From Clostridia bacterium (GTDB taxonomy: Bacteria > Bacillota > Clostridia > UBA1381): DNA of 64,000 nt. The number at the start of each line of letters is the position of its first letter. Position 1 is the stretch's first letter. The stretch spans positions 1-64,000 of the forward strand of contig CAAEKO010000034.1 in assembly GCA_900756545.1 (NCBI GenBank), read 5' to 3'. The notes beneath the pieces were generated by a model. It was not told the DNA's origin. It saw only the letters and a list, made by a program, of their open reading frames with translations, and ran no database searches. Made by a program: the position numbers and the translations under genes. This document shows, piece after piece, positions 17,660 through 27,700 of the stretch.

Positions 17660-18880
17660 TTGATTAAAAAAGGAATAACTGCTGTCTTATTAGCGGCATG
17701 TATACAGACGTCCGTTTTCGCATCAGCTCCATGGGATATTCAATTGCACTGGACAGGCAATGCGGTTAATACACTGATGGAAAATGGAGTTATGAAGGGG
17801 TATCCGGACGGTAGATTCCGACCGGATCACGCTCTCACCCGAGAGGAAGCCGCGTCAGTTTTCGCGGCGATCCTGAAAAAGGCAAGTGCGGGGGATGTGC
17901 CCGATGAGCAAGAAGCGCTTACCTTCCCGGACGTGGAGGAAGGACGATGGTCTCACGAGGCTATTGGATACCTGACACAGCGCGGCATACTCCGCGGCAA
18001 TGACGAAGGTCTATTTCGTCCGACAGCAGAACTGACACGCCAAGAATTTGCCGCCATGCTTTACGGCTATATCAAAGATTGGGGACTGCCGGAAAAAGAA
18101 CCTGTCAATCTGACAGATCTGGGAGAAAGCTATGCGCAGGAGGCCATCTGGAAGCTGTGCGCATATGGCGTCCTAGGGGGATATGATGATGGTACATTCC
18201 GTCCGAAGCAGCCGGTAAGCCGCGGCGAGGCTGCTGCTGCGTTTTGTACGGTTTCAGGTTTCGAGGTTTCTCCGGTACAGGTGGAAATTCCGGCAGTACG
18301 AACAATCGACGTACCTTACATCAGTCAGCTCTATCCAGTGCGGGCTGTTGTCGGCTGTGAAGCCACATCATTGCTGATGGGTTTGAAGGGAAAGGGATAC
18401 GCACAAGACATAGATTTACGTACATTCCTGGATGGCATGCCAAAAACAACCTCCAATCCAGCAAAAGGATTTGTCGGTTCCCCTTATAAAGCAGACCCAT
18501 CCAAAAAAACACGCACAACGATTTATCCGCCTATACTGGCGGAATATGCAAGTCAATATGGAAAAGTATCTGATTTTTCAGACAGCTCTGTGCAGGAACT
18601 GCGCGCAGAATTACTGGCAGGCAACCCAGTGGTGATTTATGCGACCATGCGTTGGGAAAAACCATTTTACCGATACTATAATATTGAGGGTGCAACACAA
18701 CGGTTACTCAGCAATAACCATGCCGTTTTGGTCTGCGGCTATGACAGTGAGACAAATTACTATTATATAGCAGACCCATATAACGAAAATAATACCAAAC
18801 AGGAATACAGATACTGGATCAGCGGCGATACATTAGAACCTATTTATATGGTACGGCAGCATGCGATCGTGGTAGAATAA
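17660..18880 (+). CDS. Cell-wall-anchored C39-like cysteine peptidase with three SLH domains
   Basis: Encodes 406 aa from a TTG start preceded by GGGGG 7 nt upstream. A signal peptide (to about residue 22) is followed by three S-layer homology domains (about 25-75, 85-135, 145-195; motifs GYPDGRFRPDHALTREEA, GNDEGLFRPTAELTRQEF, GYDDGTFRPKQPVSRGEA). The C-terminal 200 residues look like the Peptidase_C39_2 family: C233 in VGCEATS, H354 in NNHAVLVCGY, D372 in IADPYN. SLH domains bind pyruvylated secondary wall polymers, so the protein should sit on the cell surface. The usual substrates of C39_2 proteins are unknown. Monocistronic with its own promoter. Confidence 0.88.
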   Translation: MIKKGITAVLLAACIQTSVFASAPWDIQLHWTGNAVNTLMENGVMKGYPDGRFRPDHALTREEAASVFAAILKKASAGDVPDEQEALTFPDVEEGRWSHEAIGYLTQRGILRGNDEGLFRPTAELTRQEFAAMLYGYIKDWGLPEKEPVNLTDLGESYAQEAIWKLCAYGVLGGYDDGTFRPKQPVSRGEAAAAFCTVSGFEVSPVQVEIPAVRTIDVPYISQLYPVRAVVGCEATSLLMGLKGKGYAQDIDLRTFLDGMPKTTSNPAKGFVGSPYKADPSKKTRTTIYPPILAEYASQYGKVSDFSDSSVQELRAELLAGNPVVIYATMRWEKPFYRYYNIEGATQRLLSNNHAVLVCGYDSETNYYYIADPYNENNTKQEYRYWISGDTLEPIYMVRQHAIVVE

Positions 18881-18901
18881 AAAAATACTTAGAATACATA
18901 T

Positions 18902-18933
18902 CCCCGGCTATGCCGGGGCGCCGCAAGCGCCCC
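18902..18933. repeat. Overlapping GC hairpins downstream of the SLH-C39 gene
   Basis: Two hairpins share bases: CCCCGGC/GCCGGGG around TAT (18902-18918) and GGGGCGC/GCGCCCC around CGCAA (from 18915). They are mutually exclusive in part. No T-tract follows; possibly a REP-like element or convergent terminator component. Confidence 0.5.
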
Positions 18934-18969
18934 TGACTTGCCAGCCACATAGCGGAGTGTCTTATACAA

Positions 18970-18999
18970 TAAAAATAACGGGGCTGTGTCCCGTTATTT
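18970..18999 (-). terminator. Terminator of the AlkD-family gene
   Basis: Inverted repeat AATAACGGG/CCCGTTATT with A/T runs on both sides. It overlaps the stop codon of the minus-strand gene and can also end plus-strand transcripts. Confidence 0.75.
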
Positions 19000-19701
19000 T
19001 TTGAACCGCAAAACCATGTCCTTATCTGCTTTTGATATCCGCAGGGATTCCCGGATCTTGCGCACTGTCTTATTCGTAGTTTCCGGATTCATAGGAGCGC
19101 GCTCCAGAAACTTCAACGTTTGCTCTCGGCATTTTGCAAAGGCCGTTGCAACCAGCCATGCCTGCACCACCTGCACGTAATAATGAGGGCTGTCGATCCG
19201 CTCCACCCGGCCCAGCACTTCGTCAATATATTCATCCGTCAGGTAAAAGGACATCAGGACGTTGAAGCCCATCCGCACCGCCCAAGGATTCTCACTGTTG
19301 ATAAACCAGTCCACATCCTGTAAAAACTGTTTCCGGTGCTTTTGAATGCCCTTGAAGGAAACCGTGTCGCAAATAGCCCAGTTATAGATTTTTTTCGAGA
19401 ACGTCTTCATATACTCCAGCATTTCATCATAACCGCACTTTGCTCCGGCCATAACCAGCCCCTCCAAAATGACCTCCTCATGAAAATCTCCCTTATTTAA
19501 TCGAATATAGGCTGTCCAGTCACCCTTTAAAATTTCCTTTGCCAGCCGTCGGAGAGCTGGAACCCGGATGCCAAAGGCACGGGGCGTATCAGGAATAATA
19601 TTGTTATTAAACTTTTTGTAGTCTTCTTCCCCCAGACTTTGCAGATATTCCAGAAAAGCCGGGTAGGACTTCTCCGTCCATACATAATTTGAAAAATCCA
19701 T
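18994..19701 (-). CDS. DNA alkylation repair protein, AlkD family
   Basis: Encodes 235 aa, all-helical, with the HEAT-like organisation and signature stretches of AlkD proteins: AFGIRVPALRRLAKEI near residue 42, the WAICDTVS segment near 108, ENPWAVRMGFNVLMSFYL near 137 and YYVQVVQAWLVA near 169. AlkD glycosylases remove bulky or cationic alkylated bases such as 7-alkylguanine without base flipping. Its length fits the family. It stands between its own terminator and that of putP, so it is probably monocistronic. Whether this member is catalytically active cannot be said from sequence alone. Confidence 0.88.
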   Translation of the reverse strand: MDFSNYVWTEKSYPAFLEYLQSLGEEDYKKFNNNIIPDTPRAFGIRVPALRRLAKEILKGDWTAYIRLNKGDFHEEVILEGLVMAGAKCGYDEMLEYMKTFSKKIYNWAICDTVSFKGIQKHRKQFLQDVDWFINSENPWAVRMGFNVLMSFYLTDEYIDEVLGRVERIDSPHYYVQVVQAWLVATAFAKCREQTLKFLERAPMNPETTNKTVRKIRESLRISKADKDMVLRFKK

Positions 19702-19716
19702 ACTTCATTCTCCTTT

Positions 19717-19750
19717 AAAAAACCATGCGCTTTTCAGCGCATGGTTTTTT
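19717..19750 (-). terminator. Terminator of putP
   Basis: A perfect stem (AAAAAACCATGCGC/GCGCATGGTTTTTT) with a 6-nt loop between putP and the AlkD gene on the minus strand. Confidence 0.88.
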
Positions 19751-19752
19751 TA

Positions 19753-21324
19753 TTAGATATCCGCTGTTTTCACGCTGTCAAACTCAGCCACAACCTCTGC
19801 GGAAGGCGCTTCAGTTGCCAGGCTGACTCCAAAAATGAATGCCAGAGAAACCAAAAACCCTGGAACCAGCTCGTACAGCGAGAAGAAACCGGGTACGTCT
19901 GCGCCGCAAGCCTCCAAAATCACAGGCATATACGCCCACAGAAGTGCAGTCACACCGCCGGAAATCACGCCTGCCAGCGCGCCCTTTGCATTGCACCGCC
20001 GCCAAAACAGAGAGCACAGAATAATTGGTCCAAAGGCCGCGCCGAACCCAGCCCAGGCATGGGACACAATCTCAAATACGGAGCTTTCCGGATCAATCGC
20101 CAGAAGCCCGGCTACAACCGCCACAGCAATGATTGCGATCCGGCTGACCCAAACCAGCTCCTTATCAGATGCCTTTTTGTTGAAAAGAGGCTTGTATAAA
20201 TCGCTTGAAACCGCCGAGGCCGTAACCAGAAGCTGGGAATCCGCCGTTGACATAATGGCTGCCAATACAGCAGAAAGGAATATCCCGGCGATTACTGTGG
20301 GGAACATCTGCTGTACCATAACGATAAATACATATTCCTGCCGTCCTGCGGCTATGGCGCCGTCCGCACCGATTATACCCTCAGACAGTCCTGCATTCAG
20401 CAGGCCCTGAGCCGCCATTTGTTTCAGATATGGGTTTGCCAGCAAGCCGATTACAACTGCCGCCGCCAAGGTAATCACAACCCAGATAATCGCAATGATC
20501 CGTGCAGGCTTGATCTCCTTTGAGCTGCGGATAGCCATGAAGCGGCAAAGGATATGGGGCTGTCCGAAGTATCCAGCTCCCCAGGCGATAGCGCCGATAA
20601 TACCCATCACACCAAAGGAAGATTCCCTTGCGTTGGGCAGAATATTCACCTCTCCTAAGGCCGACCACGCAAAGCCTCCACTGTTCAGCCCCTTAAACAC
20701 AACCACCGGCACGATCACCAAGGCCACAAACATCAAAAGCCCCTGAAATAGGTCTGTCCAGCAAACTGCTTTGAATCCACCCAAAAAAGTATATAGTGTG
20801 ACTACAAGAACGCTGATAATTAACGCCTTTTGATAATCCAAATCAAATACAAAGTGAAAGAGCTTTGCGCCGGCAGCAAACGCCGACGCTGTATAAACCA
20901 CGAAAAAAATGATGATGAAAAGCGAGGAAATTACCCGCAAAAGACTGCTTTTATCCCGGAAACGGTTTTGCAGGAAATCCGGGATCGTAATAGAGTTGCC
21001 CGCGATTTGTGTATACTTACGCAAGGGTTTTGCTACAATAAGCCAGTTTAAATATGTACCGATGGCAAGACCAATAGCCGTCCAGACCGCCTCCGACAGG
21101 CTTCCGCCCATAAGGTAAGCCAGCCCCGGCAGCCCCATCAGAAGCCAGCCGCTCATGTCCGACGCCTGGGCGCTCATAGAGGTCACCCAAACATTCATGC
21201 CTCGACCGCCCAAAATATAATCGGAATGGGTCTCGTTTTTCTTATAAAATAAAAAACCGATTAAGAGCATAAAGGCAATGTATAGTAAAAATACAATGCC
21301 CTGAATAATGCTTTGTGTCATCAT
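19753..21324 (-). CDS. putP: Sodium/proline symporter
   Basis: Encodes 523 aa with about 13 hydrophobic helices, a sodium:solute symporter (SSF) family member. The N-terminal part carries the PutP-type signature (SDYILGGRGMNVWVTSMSAQ, SDMSGWLLMGLPG), and the helix following ADSQLLVTASAVSSDLY corresponds to the conserved TM8 region with Ser/Thr sodium ligands. PutP couples Na+ entry to L-proline uptake at the cytoplasmic membrane, serving nutrition and osmoprotection. The start ATG 21324 follows AAAGGATGG; a terminator follows. No proline catabolic gene is adjacent. Substrate is inferred from family resemblance; another amino acid is possible. Confidence 0.88.
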   Translation of the reverse strand: MMTQSIIQGIVFLLYIAFMLLIGFLFYKKNETHSDYILGGRGMNVWVTSMSAQASDMSGWLLMGLPGLAYLMGGSLSEAVWTAIGLAIGTYLNWLIVAKPLRKYTQIAGNSITIPDFLQNRFRDKSSLLRVISSLFIIIFFVVYTASAFAAGAKLFHFVFDLDYQKALIISVLVVTLYTFLGGFKAVCWTDLFQGLLMFVALVIVPVVVFKGLNSGGFAWSALGEVNILPNARESSFGVMGIIGAIAWGAGYFGQPHILCRFMAIRSSKEIKPARIIAIIWVVITLAAAVVIGLLANPYLKQMAAQGLLNAGLSEGIIGADGAIAAGRQEYVFIVMVQQMFPTVIAGIFLSAVLAAIMSTADSQLLVTASAVSSDLYKPLFNKKASDKELVWVSRIAIIAVAVVAGLLAIDPESSVFEIVSHAWAGFGAAFGPIILCSLFWRRCNAKGALAGVISGGVTALLWAYMPVILEACGADVPGFFSLYELVPGFLVSLAFIFGVSLATEAPSAEVVAEFDSVKTADI

Positions 21325-21463
21325 ACGTGTTTACCATCCTTTTTTCAATATAGTATGTTTAATTATACCAAATTTTTATCCGGTTTGCAACAGAGAAAAA
21401 ACATTTTTCCTAAAACAGTCCAACTTTATAACAAAAATTTTTTTAAATTTTTTGTAAAAACGC

Positions 21464-21492
21464 TTGCAGTTTGGGGGAAAATATACTATAAT
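21464..21492 (+). promoter_or_regulatory. Promoter of the SRP RNA
   Basis: TTGCAG (21464-21469), 17 bp, TATAAT (21487-21492), about 20 nt before the RNA. Confidence 0.85.
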
Positions 21493-21514
21493 TAAATAGT
21501 TACAATTTGAATAG

Positions 21515-21632
21515 AGGGCGATGACGGCCGAGTCCGTGCGATCGAAACCCGTGAACCTTGTCAGATGGGGAACCAAGCAGCAATAAGCGGAACTTTTGAT
21601 GTGTTATGGTTCACTCGGCCCGAGCCTGTTAT
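21515..21632 (+). ncRNA. ffs: Signal recognition particle RNA (small bacterial type)
   Basis: The apical part matches the SRP domain: GTCAG, a GGAA-type tetraloop within TGGGGAACCA, then AGCAGCAATAAG, the conserved asymmetric loop bound by Ffh. Long-range pairing is visible: GTGAACC with GGTTCAC and GGCCGAGT with ACTCGGCC close one long hairpin. No Alu domain is evident, so this is the short 4.5S-like form. It lies just upstream of dnaX, a common arrangement in Firmicutes. Ends are approximate. It guides co-translational targeting of membrane and secreted proteins with Ffh and FtsY. Confidence 0.92.
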
Positions 21633-21640
21633 GATTATTC

Positions 21641-21663
21641 AACCCCGAAAGGGGTTTTTTGTT
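21641..21663 (+). terminator. Terminator of the SRP RNA
   Basis: AACCCC GAAA GGGGTT followed by a T-run, 9 nt after the RNA and 30 nt before the dnaX start. Confidence 0.85.
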
Positions 21664-21693
21664 AGAAGGCGTTTAACAGAGGAGGTGGAATAT

Positions 21694-23490
21694 ATGGCAT
21701 ACCAGGCAATTTACCGAAAATGGCGGCCTCTGGTATTTGAAGACATTGTAGGCCAGACCCATATTACCCGAACGCTCAGGAATCAAATTCAATCCGGCCA
21801 TATCTCCCACGCATATCTTTTCTGCGGAACCCGCGGCACAGGCAAAACTACAGCCGCCAAGGTGTTTTCCCGGGCGGTCAACTGCCTGAATCCCCATGAT
21901 GGCTCCCCCTGTAATGAATGTGAAATTTGCCGGGGAATCTTAGATGGGAGTATCATGGACGTTTCTGAAATAGACGCCGCGTCCAACAACGGTGTGGAGA
22001 GCATCCGGGAAATCCGGGAGGACGTCAACTATGTAGCCACCCAGACAAAATATAGGGTCTATATCATAGACGAGGTACACATGCTTTCCCAGGGCGCTTT
22101 CAACGCGTTGCTGAAAACGCTGGAAGAACCCCCCCAACACGTTATTTTCATCCTCGCCACCACGGAAGCCCATAAGGTCCCGGAAACCATCCTTTCCCGG
22201 TGTCAGCGGTTTGACTTCAAGCGGATCAAACCTTCGGATATTATCCTACGCATGAAAGAGATCGCCGCTGGAGACGGATTACAAATTACAGACGACGCTT
22301 ACGCTCTGCTGGCCCGTCTAGCGGAAGGCTCTATGCGGGATGGGCTGAGTATCCTGGAGCGCTGCGTTTCCGCCTGCGGGAACAGCCTGACCTATACGGA
22401 TATTACCAATACCTTGGGCATTGCCCAAAGCGATCTTGTCCTGTCTATTGTAAATAGCATTGCCGGCGGAGATGCTGGTGCGGTTTTGTCCGCTGTGGAC
22501 AGGCTATCGGCCGACGGTAAAGATTTGAATGTATTCTGTGACACCCTAATTCGGCATTTCCGAGATCTTCTGGTCATTCAAGTGGCTGCTGAACCGGAAT
22601 CCATTTTGGATTATACCCCCGAGGAGCTTGTTGAGCTAAAGGGACAGGCCCAGCGCCTGACTTATGAAAAGCTATCTAATGCGGCTAATGTTTTAACTAA
22701 AGCCCGGGCCGATGCAAAATGGGTAAAAAACCCCCGTATCATTTATGAGCTGGCGCTGGTCAAGCTGACACGTCCGGCGCTGGACACCTCCGAGGCGGCG
22801 CTGGCAGCCCGGCTATCGGAGCTGGAAGAGGCGGTCAAAAACGGCGCTGTGGTACAGGCTGTGCCTGAAAAGTCTCAGGAAAAACCCGTCTCGCAGGAAA
22901 AAAAAGAAAAGAAAGCGGTTTCCGCACGGCTTTACGCCCCGCTTGATCCCAATACCCTTACGGCGGAAAGCCCGCTTGTAATTGCGGCGCGGAAATGGGA
23001 TAAGATTGCGCAGGCTATTGCTAAACGTTACCCATTTGTAGGTGGTTCAGTCATCAACCGAAAGATCACCATTGACGGCGAAGGAATACTGCTTCTTTAT
23101 CAGAAAAACGAACTGATGCTGAAAAAAATTGCCTCCACTTACATGAAATCTATTGAAGAGGTTTTCCAGAAAAACACCGGCACGGATTTTAAGGTCAAGG
23201 CTGTATTTGAGCCGGATGTGGAAGATCACATCATTGATTTTTGGAGCATTGCCCCGGCAAAGGCGCCGCTGGCCGAGAATGAGTCCCCGCCGCCGGCTGC
23301 CAAAGACGGCGATCCCTTAGAGGAGCTTGGCAGTACGTTCCCGGAAATCATCGAATATACAGATGAAAGTGAATTTGTGGACTATCACGCCGAGGAAGAC
23401 CATTTTGAGCAGGCTACCCTGGACAGAGATGAAGATGACGCGGAAGAAGAATTTCTGGATGAACATGAGTTAAACAAGGAAAACGAATAA
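21694..23490 (+). CDS. dnaX: DNA polymerase III subunits gamma/tau
   Basis: Encodes 598 aa from ATG 21694, set by GGAGGTGG upstream; a longer in-frame ATG at 21565 lies inside the SRP RNA and is rejected. The AAA+ clamp-loader domain has Walker A (GTRGTGKT, 45-52), a four-Cys zinc site (C64, C73, C76, C79), and Walker B IIDEVHM (125-130), then lid and collar domains. The C-terminus is acidic and variable (residues about 550-598), as usual. It loads the beta clamp and organises the replisome. It is the first gene of a dnaX-ybaB-recR operon with 18- and 12-bp gaps. Confidence 0.97.
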   Translation: MAYQAIYRKWRPLVFEDIVGQTHITRTLRNQIQSGHISHAYLFCGTRGTGKTTAAKVFSRAVNCLNPHDGSPCNECEICRGILDGSIMDVSEIDAASNNGVESIREIREDVNYVATQTKYRVYIIDEVHMLSQGAFNALLKTLEEPPQHVIFILATTEAHKVPETILSRCQRFDFKRIKPSDIILRMKEIAAGDGLQITDDAYALLARLAEGSMRDGLSILERCVSACGNSLTYTDITNTLGIAQSDLVLSIVNSIAGGDAGAVLSAVDRLSADGKDLNVFCDTLIRHFRDLLVIQVAAEPESILDYTPEELVELKGQAQRLTYEKLSNAANVLTKARADAKWVKNPRIIYELALVKLTRPALDTSEAALAARLSELEEAVKNGAVVQAVPEKSQEKPVSQEKKEKKAVSARLYAPLDPNTLTAESPLVIAARKWDKIAQAIAKRYPFVGGSVINRKITIDGEGILLLYQKNELMLKKIASTYMKSIEEVFQKNTGTDFKVKAVFEPDVEDHIIDFWSIAPAKAPLAENESPPPAAKDGDPLEELGSTFPEIIEYTDESEFVDYHAEEDHFEQATLDRDEDDAEEEFLDEHELNKENE

Positions 23491-23508
23491 AGAAAAGGAG
23501 ATAAAACG

Positions 23509-23862
23509 ATGGGAAAATATAAAGGATTTCACGGAGCAGGCATGAATACGAACAAGAATATGAACAGTGTTCTTAAACAGGCTCAGAAAATGCAGGAAGA
23601 AATGGAAAAGGTCCAGAGCGAGCTGGAGGATAAAACTGTAGAAGCTTCCGCGGGCGGCGGTGTGATCGAGGTTGTTGCCAATGGCAAAAAGGAAATCGTA
23701 TCCATCAAAATTAAGCCCGAGGCGGTTGATCCGGACGATGTGGAAACTCTGGAGGATTTAGTCATGGTTGCAATCAACGACGCCATCAAAAAAGCGGACG
23801 ATATGATGACAGAGGGCATGAGTGAGGTAACCGGCGGGATCAATATCCCCGGCTTATTTTAA
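23509..23862 (+). CDS. YbaB/EbfC nucleoid-associated protein
   Basis: Encodes 117 aa of the YbaB/EbfC DNA-binding family: KQAQKMQEEMEKVQSELEDK forms the long helix and VEASAGGGVIEVVANGKKEI the typical beta sheet. The dimer binds DNA with limited specificity and is almost always encoded between dnaX and recR, as here (18 bp after dnaX, 12 bp before recR). The N-terminus is about 10 residues longer than the minimal family form. RBS AAAGGAG precedes the ATG. Confidence 0.95.
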   Translation: MGKYKGFHGAGMNTNKNMNSVLKQAQKMQEEMEKVQSELEDKTVEASAGGGVIEVVANGKKEIVSIKIKPEAVDPDDVETLEDLVMVAINDAIKKADDMMTEGMSEVTGGINIPGLF

Positions 23863-23874
23863 GGAGAGGACGCT

Positions 23875-24468
23875 ATGCACGCCGCGCCCATAGAAATTTT
23901 AATTGAAAAATTTGAACAATTACCGGGTATCGGACGGAAAAGCGCGGAAAGAATCGCCTTTTATATCCTGGACTCTATGTCAAAAGAAGACGCGTTGGAT
24001 ATGGCTCAAAGTATCAGCGAAGCCAAAAACAAGATTATGTTCTGTCCGGTCTGCCAAAATCTGACCGACAGCGCCCCCTGCGGCATTTGTTCCTCTCAAA
24101 AGCGTGACCGCTCCGTTATTTGTGTGGTAGAAAACCCCAAGGATGTTATGGCTATTGAGAAAACAAAGGAATATCAGGGGTTGTACCATGTCCTTCACGG
24201 TGCGCTTTCTCCAATGGACGGTATTACCCCGGAGGATCTGAAAATTAAGGAGCTGCTCCTGCGGCTGGACGGGACTGTACAGGAGGTCATTATGGCGACC
24301 AACCCCACGGTCAGCGGTACGGCTACGGCGGTTTATATCTCTAAGCTGCTCCATCCCATGGGCGTGCGTGTGACACGAATAGCACATGGGATCCCGGTAG
24401 GCGGCGATCTGGAATATGCAGATGAGATCACGCTCATTAAAGCCCTGGAAGGGCGGCGGGAAATGTAA
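23875..24468 (+). CDS. recR: Recombination protein RecR
   Basis: Encodes 197 aa, the standard size. A helix-hairpin-helix (about residues 9-30, LPGIGRKSAERIAFYIL) precedes a C4 zinc finger (C57, C60, C69, C72) and a Toprim domain (ICVVENPKDVMAIE; later MATNPTVSGTATAVYI), then a Walker-like C-terminal loop (ARRIAHGIPVG-type: VTRIAHGIPVGGDLEY). RecR works with RecO and RecF to load RecA at single-stranded gaps. Last gene of the dnaX operon; ends at a terminator. Confidence 0.97.
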   Translation: MHAAPIEILIEKFEQLPGIGRKSAERIAFYILDSMSKEDALDMAQSISEAKNKIMFCPVCQNLTDSAPCGICSSQKRDRSVICVVENPKDVMAIEKTKEYQGLYHVLHGALSPMDGITPEDLKIKELLLRLDGTVQEVIMATNPTVSGTATAVYISKLLHPMGVRVTRIAHGIPVGGDLEYADEITLIKALEGRREM

Positions 24469-24472
24469 TTTC

Positions 24473-24503
24473 AAGACAGGCGAATTATTCGCCTGTTTTT
24501 TTA
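24473..24503 (+). terminator. Terminator of the dnaX-recR operon
   Basis: ACAGGCGAAT/ATTCGCCTGT with a minimal loop followed by a T-run. Confidence 0.9.
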
Positions 24504-24653
24504 TTTTATAGGAAATAACGTATTTTCCACAAAGTACAAATAATTGAATGCATTTGCCCATTGACATACAGCAGAGCCGATTTTGTTCTTCCTTCTATTC
24601 GACAAAATTAACGAAAAGTTTACATAATATCTCAATTAAAACACATTTTGTCC

Positions 24654-24682
24654 TTGACTGTATTCATAAAACCCGATATAAT
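24654..24682 (+). promoter_or_regulatory. Promoter of the dehydratase/activase gene
   Basis: TTGACT (24654-24659), 17 bp, TATAAT (24677-24682), about 50 nt before the ATG. Confidence 0.85.
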
Positions 24683-24732
24683 ATAATACTATAGGATAAT
24701 AGGATAAATTCAGGAAACGGGGGGACATATCC

Positions 24733-27700
24733 ATGAACGTTTCGCTCCATATGGGTATTGACGTTGGCTCTACGACTGTTAAGGTCGTGGTGCTGGACAA
24801 CCAGAACGAAATCATATTCGCCGAATATATGCGGCATTATTCCGATATACAATCAACTGTAAAGACCTTGTTTATAAAGGCAAAGGATGCCGTCAAGGAT
24901 CAGCCGTTCACCACAGTGATCACCGGCTCCGGCGGGCTGATGCTTGCAAAAATGCTTAAACTTCCCTTTGTACAGGAGGTCATCGCCACCAAATCGGCAG
25001 TAAGTACCTTTTTAAAGGACACGGATGTCGTTATTGAGCTTGGCGGCGAGGATGCTAAAATCCTGTTTTTGACCAATGGACTGGAACAGCGCATGAACGG
25101 AACCTGTGCCGGCGGCACAGGCTCGTTTATCGATCAGATGGCGATTCTTTTAAAGACAGATGCAGCCGGGCTGAACGCACTGGCTGAAAAACACAAGACG
25201 ATTTATACCATTGCCGCCCGGTGCGGCGTATTTGCCAAGTCCGATGTACAGCCGCTCTTAAACGAGGGTGCAGCAAAGGAGGACATTGCCGCCTCCATTT
25301 TCCAGGCAGTAGTCACCCAGACCATCAGCGGGCTTGCCCAAGGCCGCCGGATTTCCGGCAATGTGGTTTTCCTGGGAGGGCCTCTGCACTTTTTGTCCCA
25401 ACTGCGCAGACAGTTTGAAGAAACGCTGAAGGACCGTGCAAAAAGCTTTACCCTGCCGGAAAACGCCCAGCTTTTCGTAGCCATGGGCGCAGCACTTATG
25501 CATGACGGGGCAGGAGCGACTATGCGCGAGCTTTTATACAACCTTGACCATGCACCTCATGTAGAGGCTGAAATCACCCGAATGCGGCCGCTATTTGAAA
25601 CCAAGGCGGAAGAGGACGAATTCTTCAAACGCCATGGTCAGGACACTGCCAAGCGCGGCGAGCTGTCCGAAGCTAAAGGAAATGTATTTTTAGGCATGGA
25701 CGTAGGCTCCACCACTATTAAGGCCGCTCTGATTGATGAAGAAGGCAGAATTCTTTATACTTACTATGCGAAAAACGAAGGCAGCCCCATTGACCGGGGC
25801 GTCGACATTCTCCGGGACATATACACAAAATTGCCGGCGGATGCGCAGATTGCCAACGCCAGCGTTACCGGCTATGGCGAAATGCTTTTGAAAACTGCTT
25901 TCCGCATCCCGGAAAGCGAAATCGAAACCATCGCCCACTATAAGGCCGCCGAATTCTTCTGTCCAAATGTGGACTTCATTATCGACATCGGCGGCCAGGA
26001 CATGAAATGCATGAAAATTAAGGAGGGCGTTATCGACAGCATTATGTTGAATGAGGCCTGCTCCTCCGGGTGCGGTTCCTTCATTCAGACCTTTGCCGAA
26101 TCTCTGGGGCAGGATACTGTAACCTTTTCGCAGGAAGCGCTTACCGCAAAAAATCCGGTAGATTTAGGGACCCGCTGTACCGTATTCATGAACTCCCGGG
26201 TCAAGCAGGCCCAGAAAGAGGGAGCGACAGTCGGGGATATCAGCGCAGGGCTGTCCTATTCTGTTGTGCGCAACGCCCTGTACAAGGTCATCAAGCTCCG
26301 GGACCCGGCGCTGATGGGCGAGAATATTGTGGTTCAGGGGGGTACGTTCAATAATAATGCCATTCTGCGAGCCTTTGAATTACTGATTGGCCGGAACGTG
26401 ACCCGGCCGGACATTGCGGGGATCATGGGCGCATTTGGCTCCGCTTTGATCGCCAAGGAACGGTTTGCCGGCCAAAAGGCAGACATCCTGCGCGCGGACG
26501 AGCTGGACAGCTTCCAATTCAAAAATACCTTATCCCGATGTAAGGCCTGCTCCAACCACTGTCAGCTGACCATAACAACCTTTGCCGACGGCAGGAAATT
26601 CGTATCCGGCAACCGCTGCGAGCGTGGCGCAGGCCAGGAAAAGAAGGACGCCGGCCTGCCGGATTTATATGCTTACAAGTATGCGCGTACCTTCCGGTAT
26701 ACGCCTCTTTCGCCGGAAAAGGCGCCCCGGGGCGAGATGGGTATTCCTCGGGTACTGAACTTATACGAAAACTATCCCCTGTGGTTCACGTTTTTTACTG
26801 CACTGGGCTTCTCTGTTAGGCTTTCGCCCCGGAGTACCCATGCCGTGTATGAGCGGGGCATTGAGTCGATTCCCTCTGAGTCGGCGTGTTATCCGGCCAA
26901 AATCGTCCACGGTCATATCCAGAGTCTGCTGGATCAAGGGATAAAACGAATTTTTTATCCTTGCATTCCTTATGAACAGATTGAATTTACAGACGCCGGA
27001 AATCATTACAACTGTCCGATCGTAACCTCTTATCCAGAGGTTATTTATAACAACATGGACGCAGTCCGGCAAAATGATATCCGGTTTTTATACCCGTTTG
27101 TCAATCTGGCTGACCGGCCCAGCTTTATCCGGCAGATGTATGATACATTGAAGGACTTCGGCGTTTCAGAACAGGAGATTAGGCATGCTGCCGAGAAAGC
27201 CTTTGCCGAGCTGAACGCTTTTAAAGACGATATCCGCAAAAAAGGCGAAGAGACCCTCTTGTGGCTGGAGGAGCATGATCAGCGGGGTATCGTGCTGGCG
27301 GGCCGCCCTTATCATATCGACCCGGAGATCAACCACGGCATCCCGGACATGATTACCTCCCTAGGCTTCGCTGTGCTGACTGAGGACAGCATTGCCCATC
27401 TGGGCCATTTGCAGCGGGATATCCGGGTGGTGGATCAGTGGGCCTACCACACCCGGCTCTACGAAGCGGCAGCAGAGGTCATTAAAAACAACAGGATCGA
27501 GCTGATCCAGCTCAACTCCTTTGGATGCGGGCTGGATGCGGTAACCACCGACCAGGTACAAGAAATCCTGCAATCCCACCAGCGGATATACACCACCCTG
27601 AAAATCGACGAGGTATCCAACCTAGGAACAGCCAAGATTCGTGTCCGCTCCCTAAAGGCGGCAGTTTATGAGCGAGAGGCCAGCCATTTTGAGCCTAAGG

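Noticed and set aside
21565..21693. N-terminal extension of DnaX from ATG 21565
   Set aside because: This stretch is the SRP RNA and its terminator; the ATG at 21694 has GGAGGTGG and gives the conserved DnaX start.
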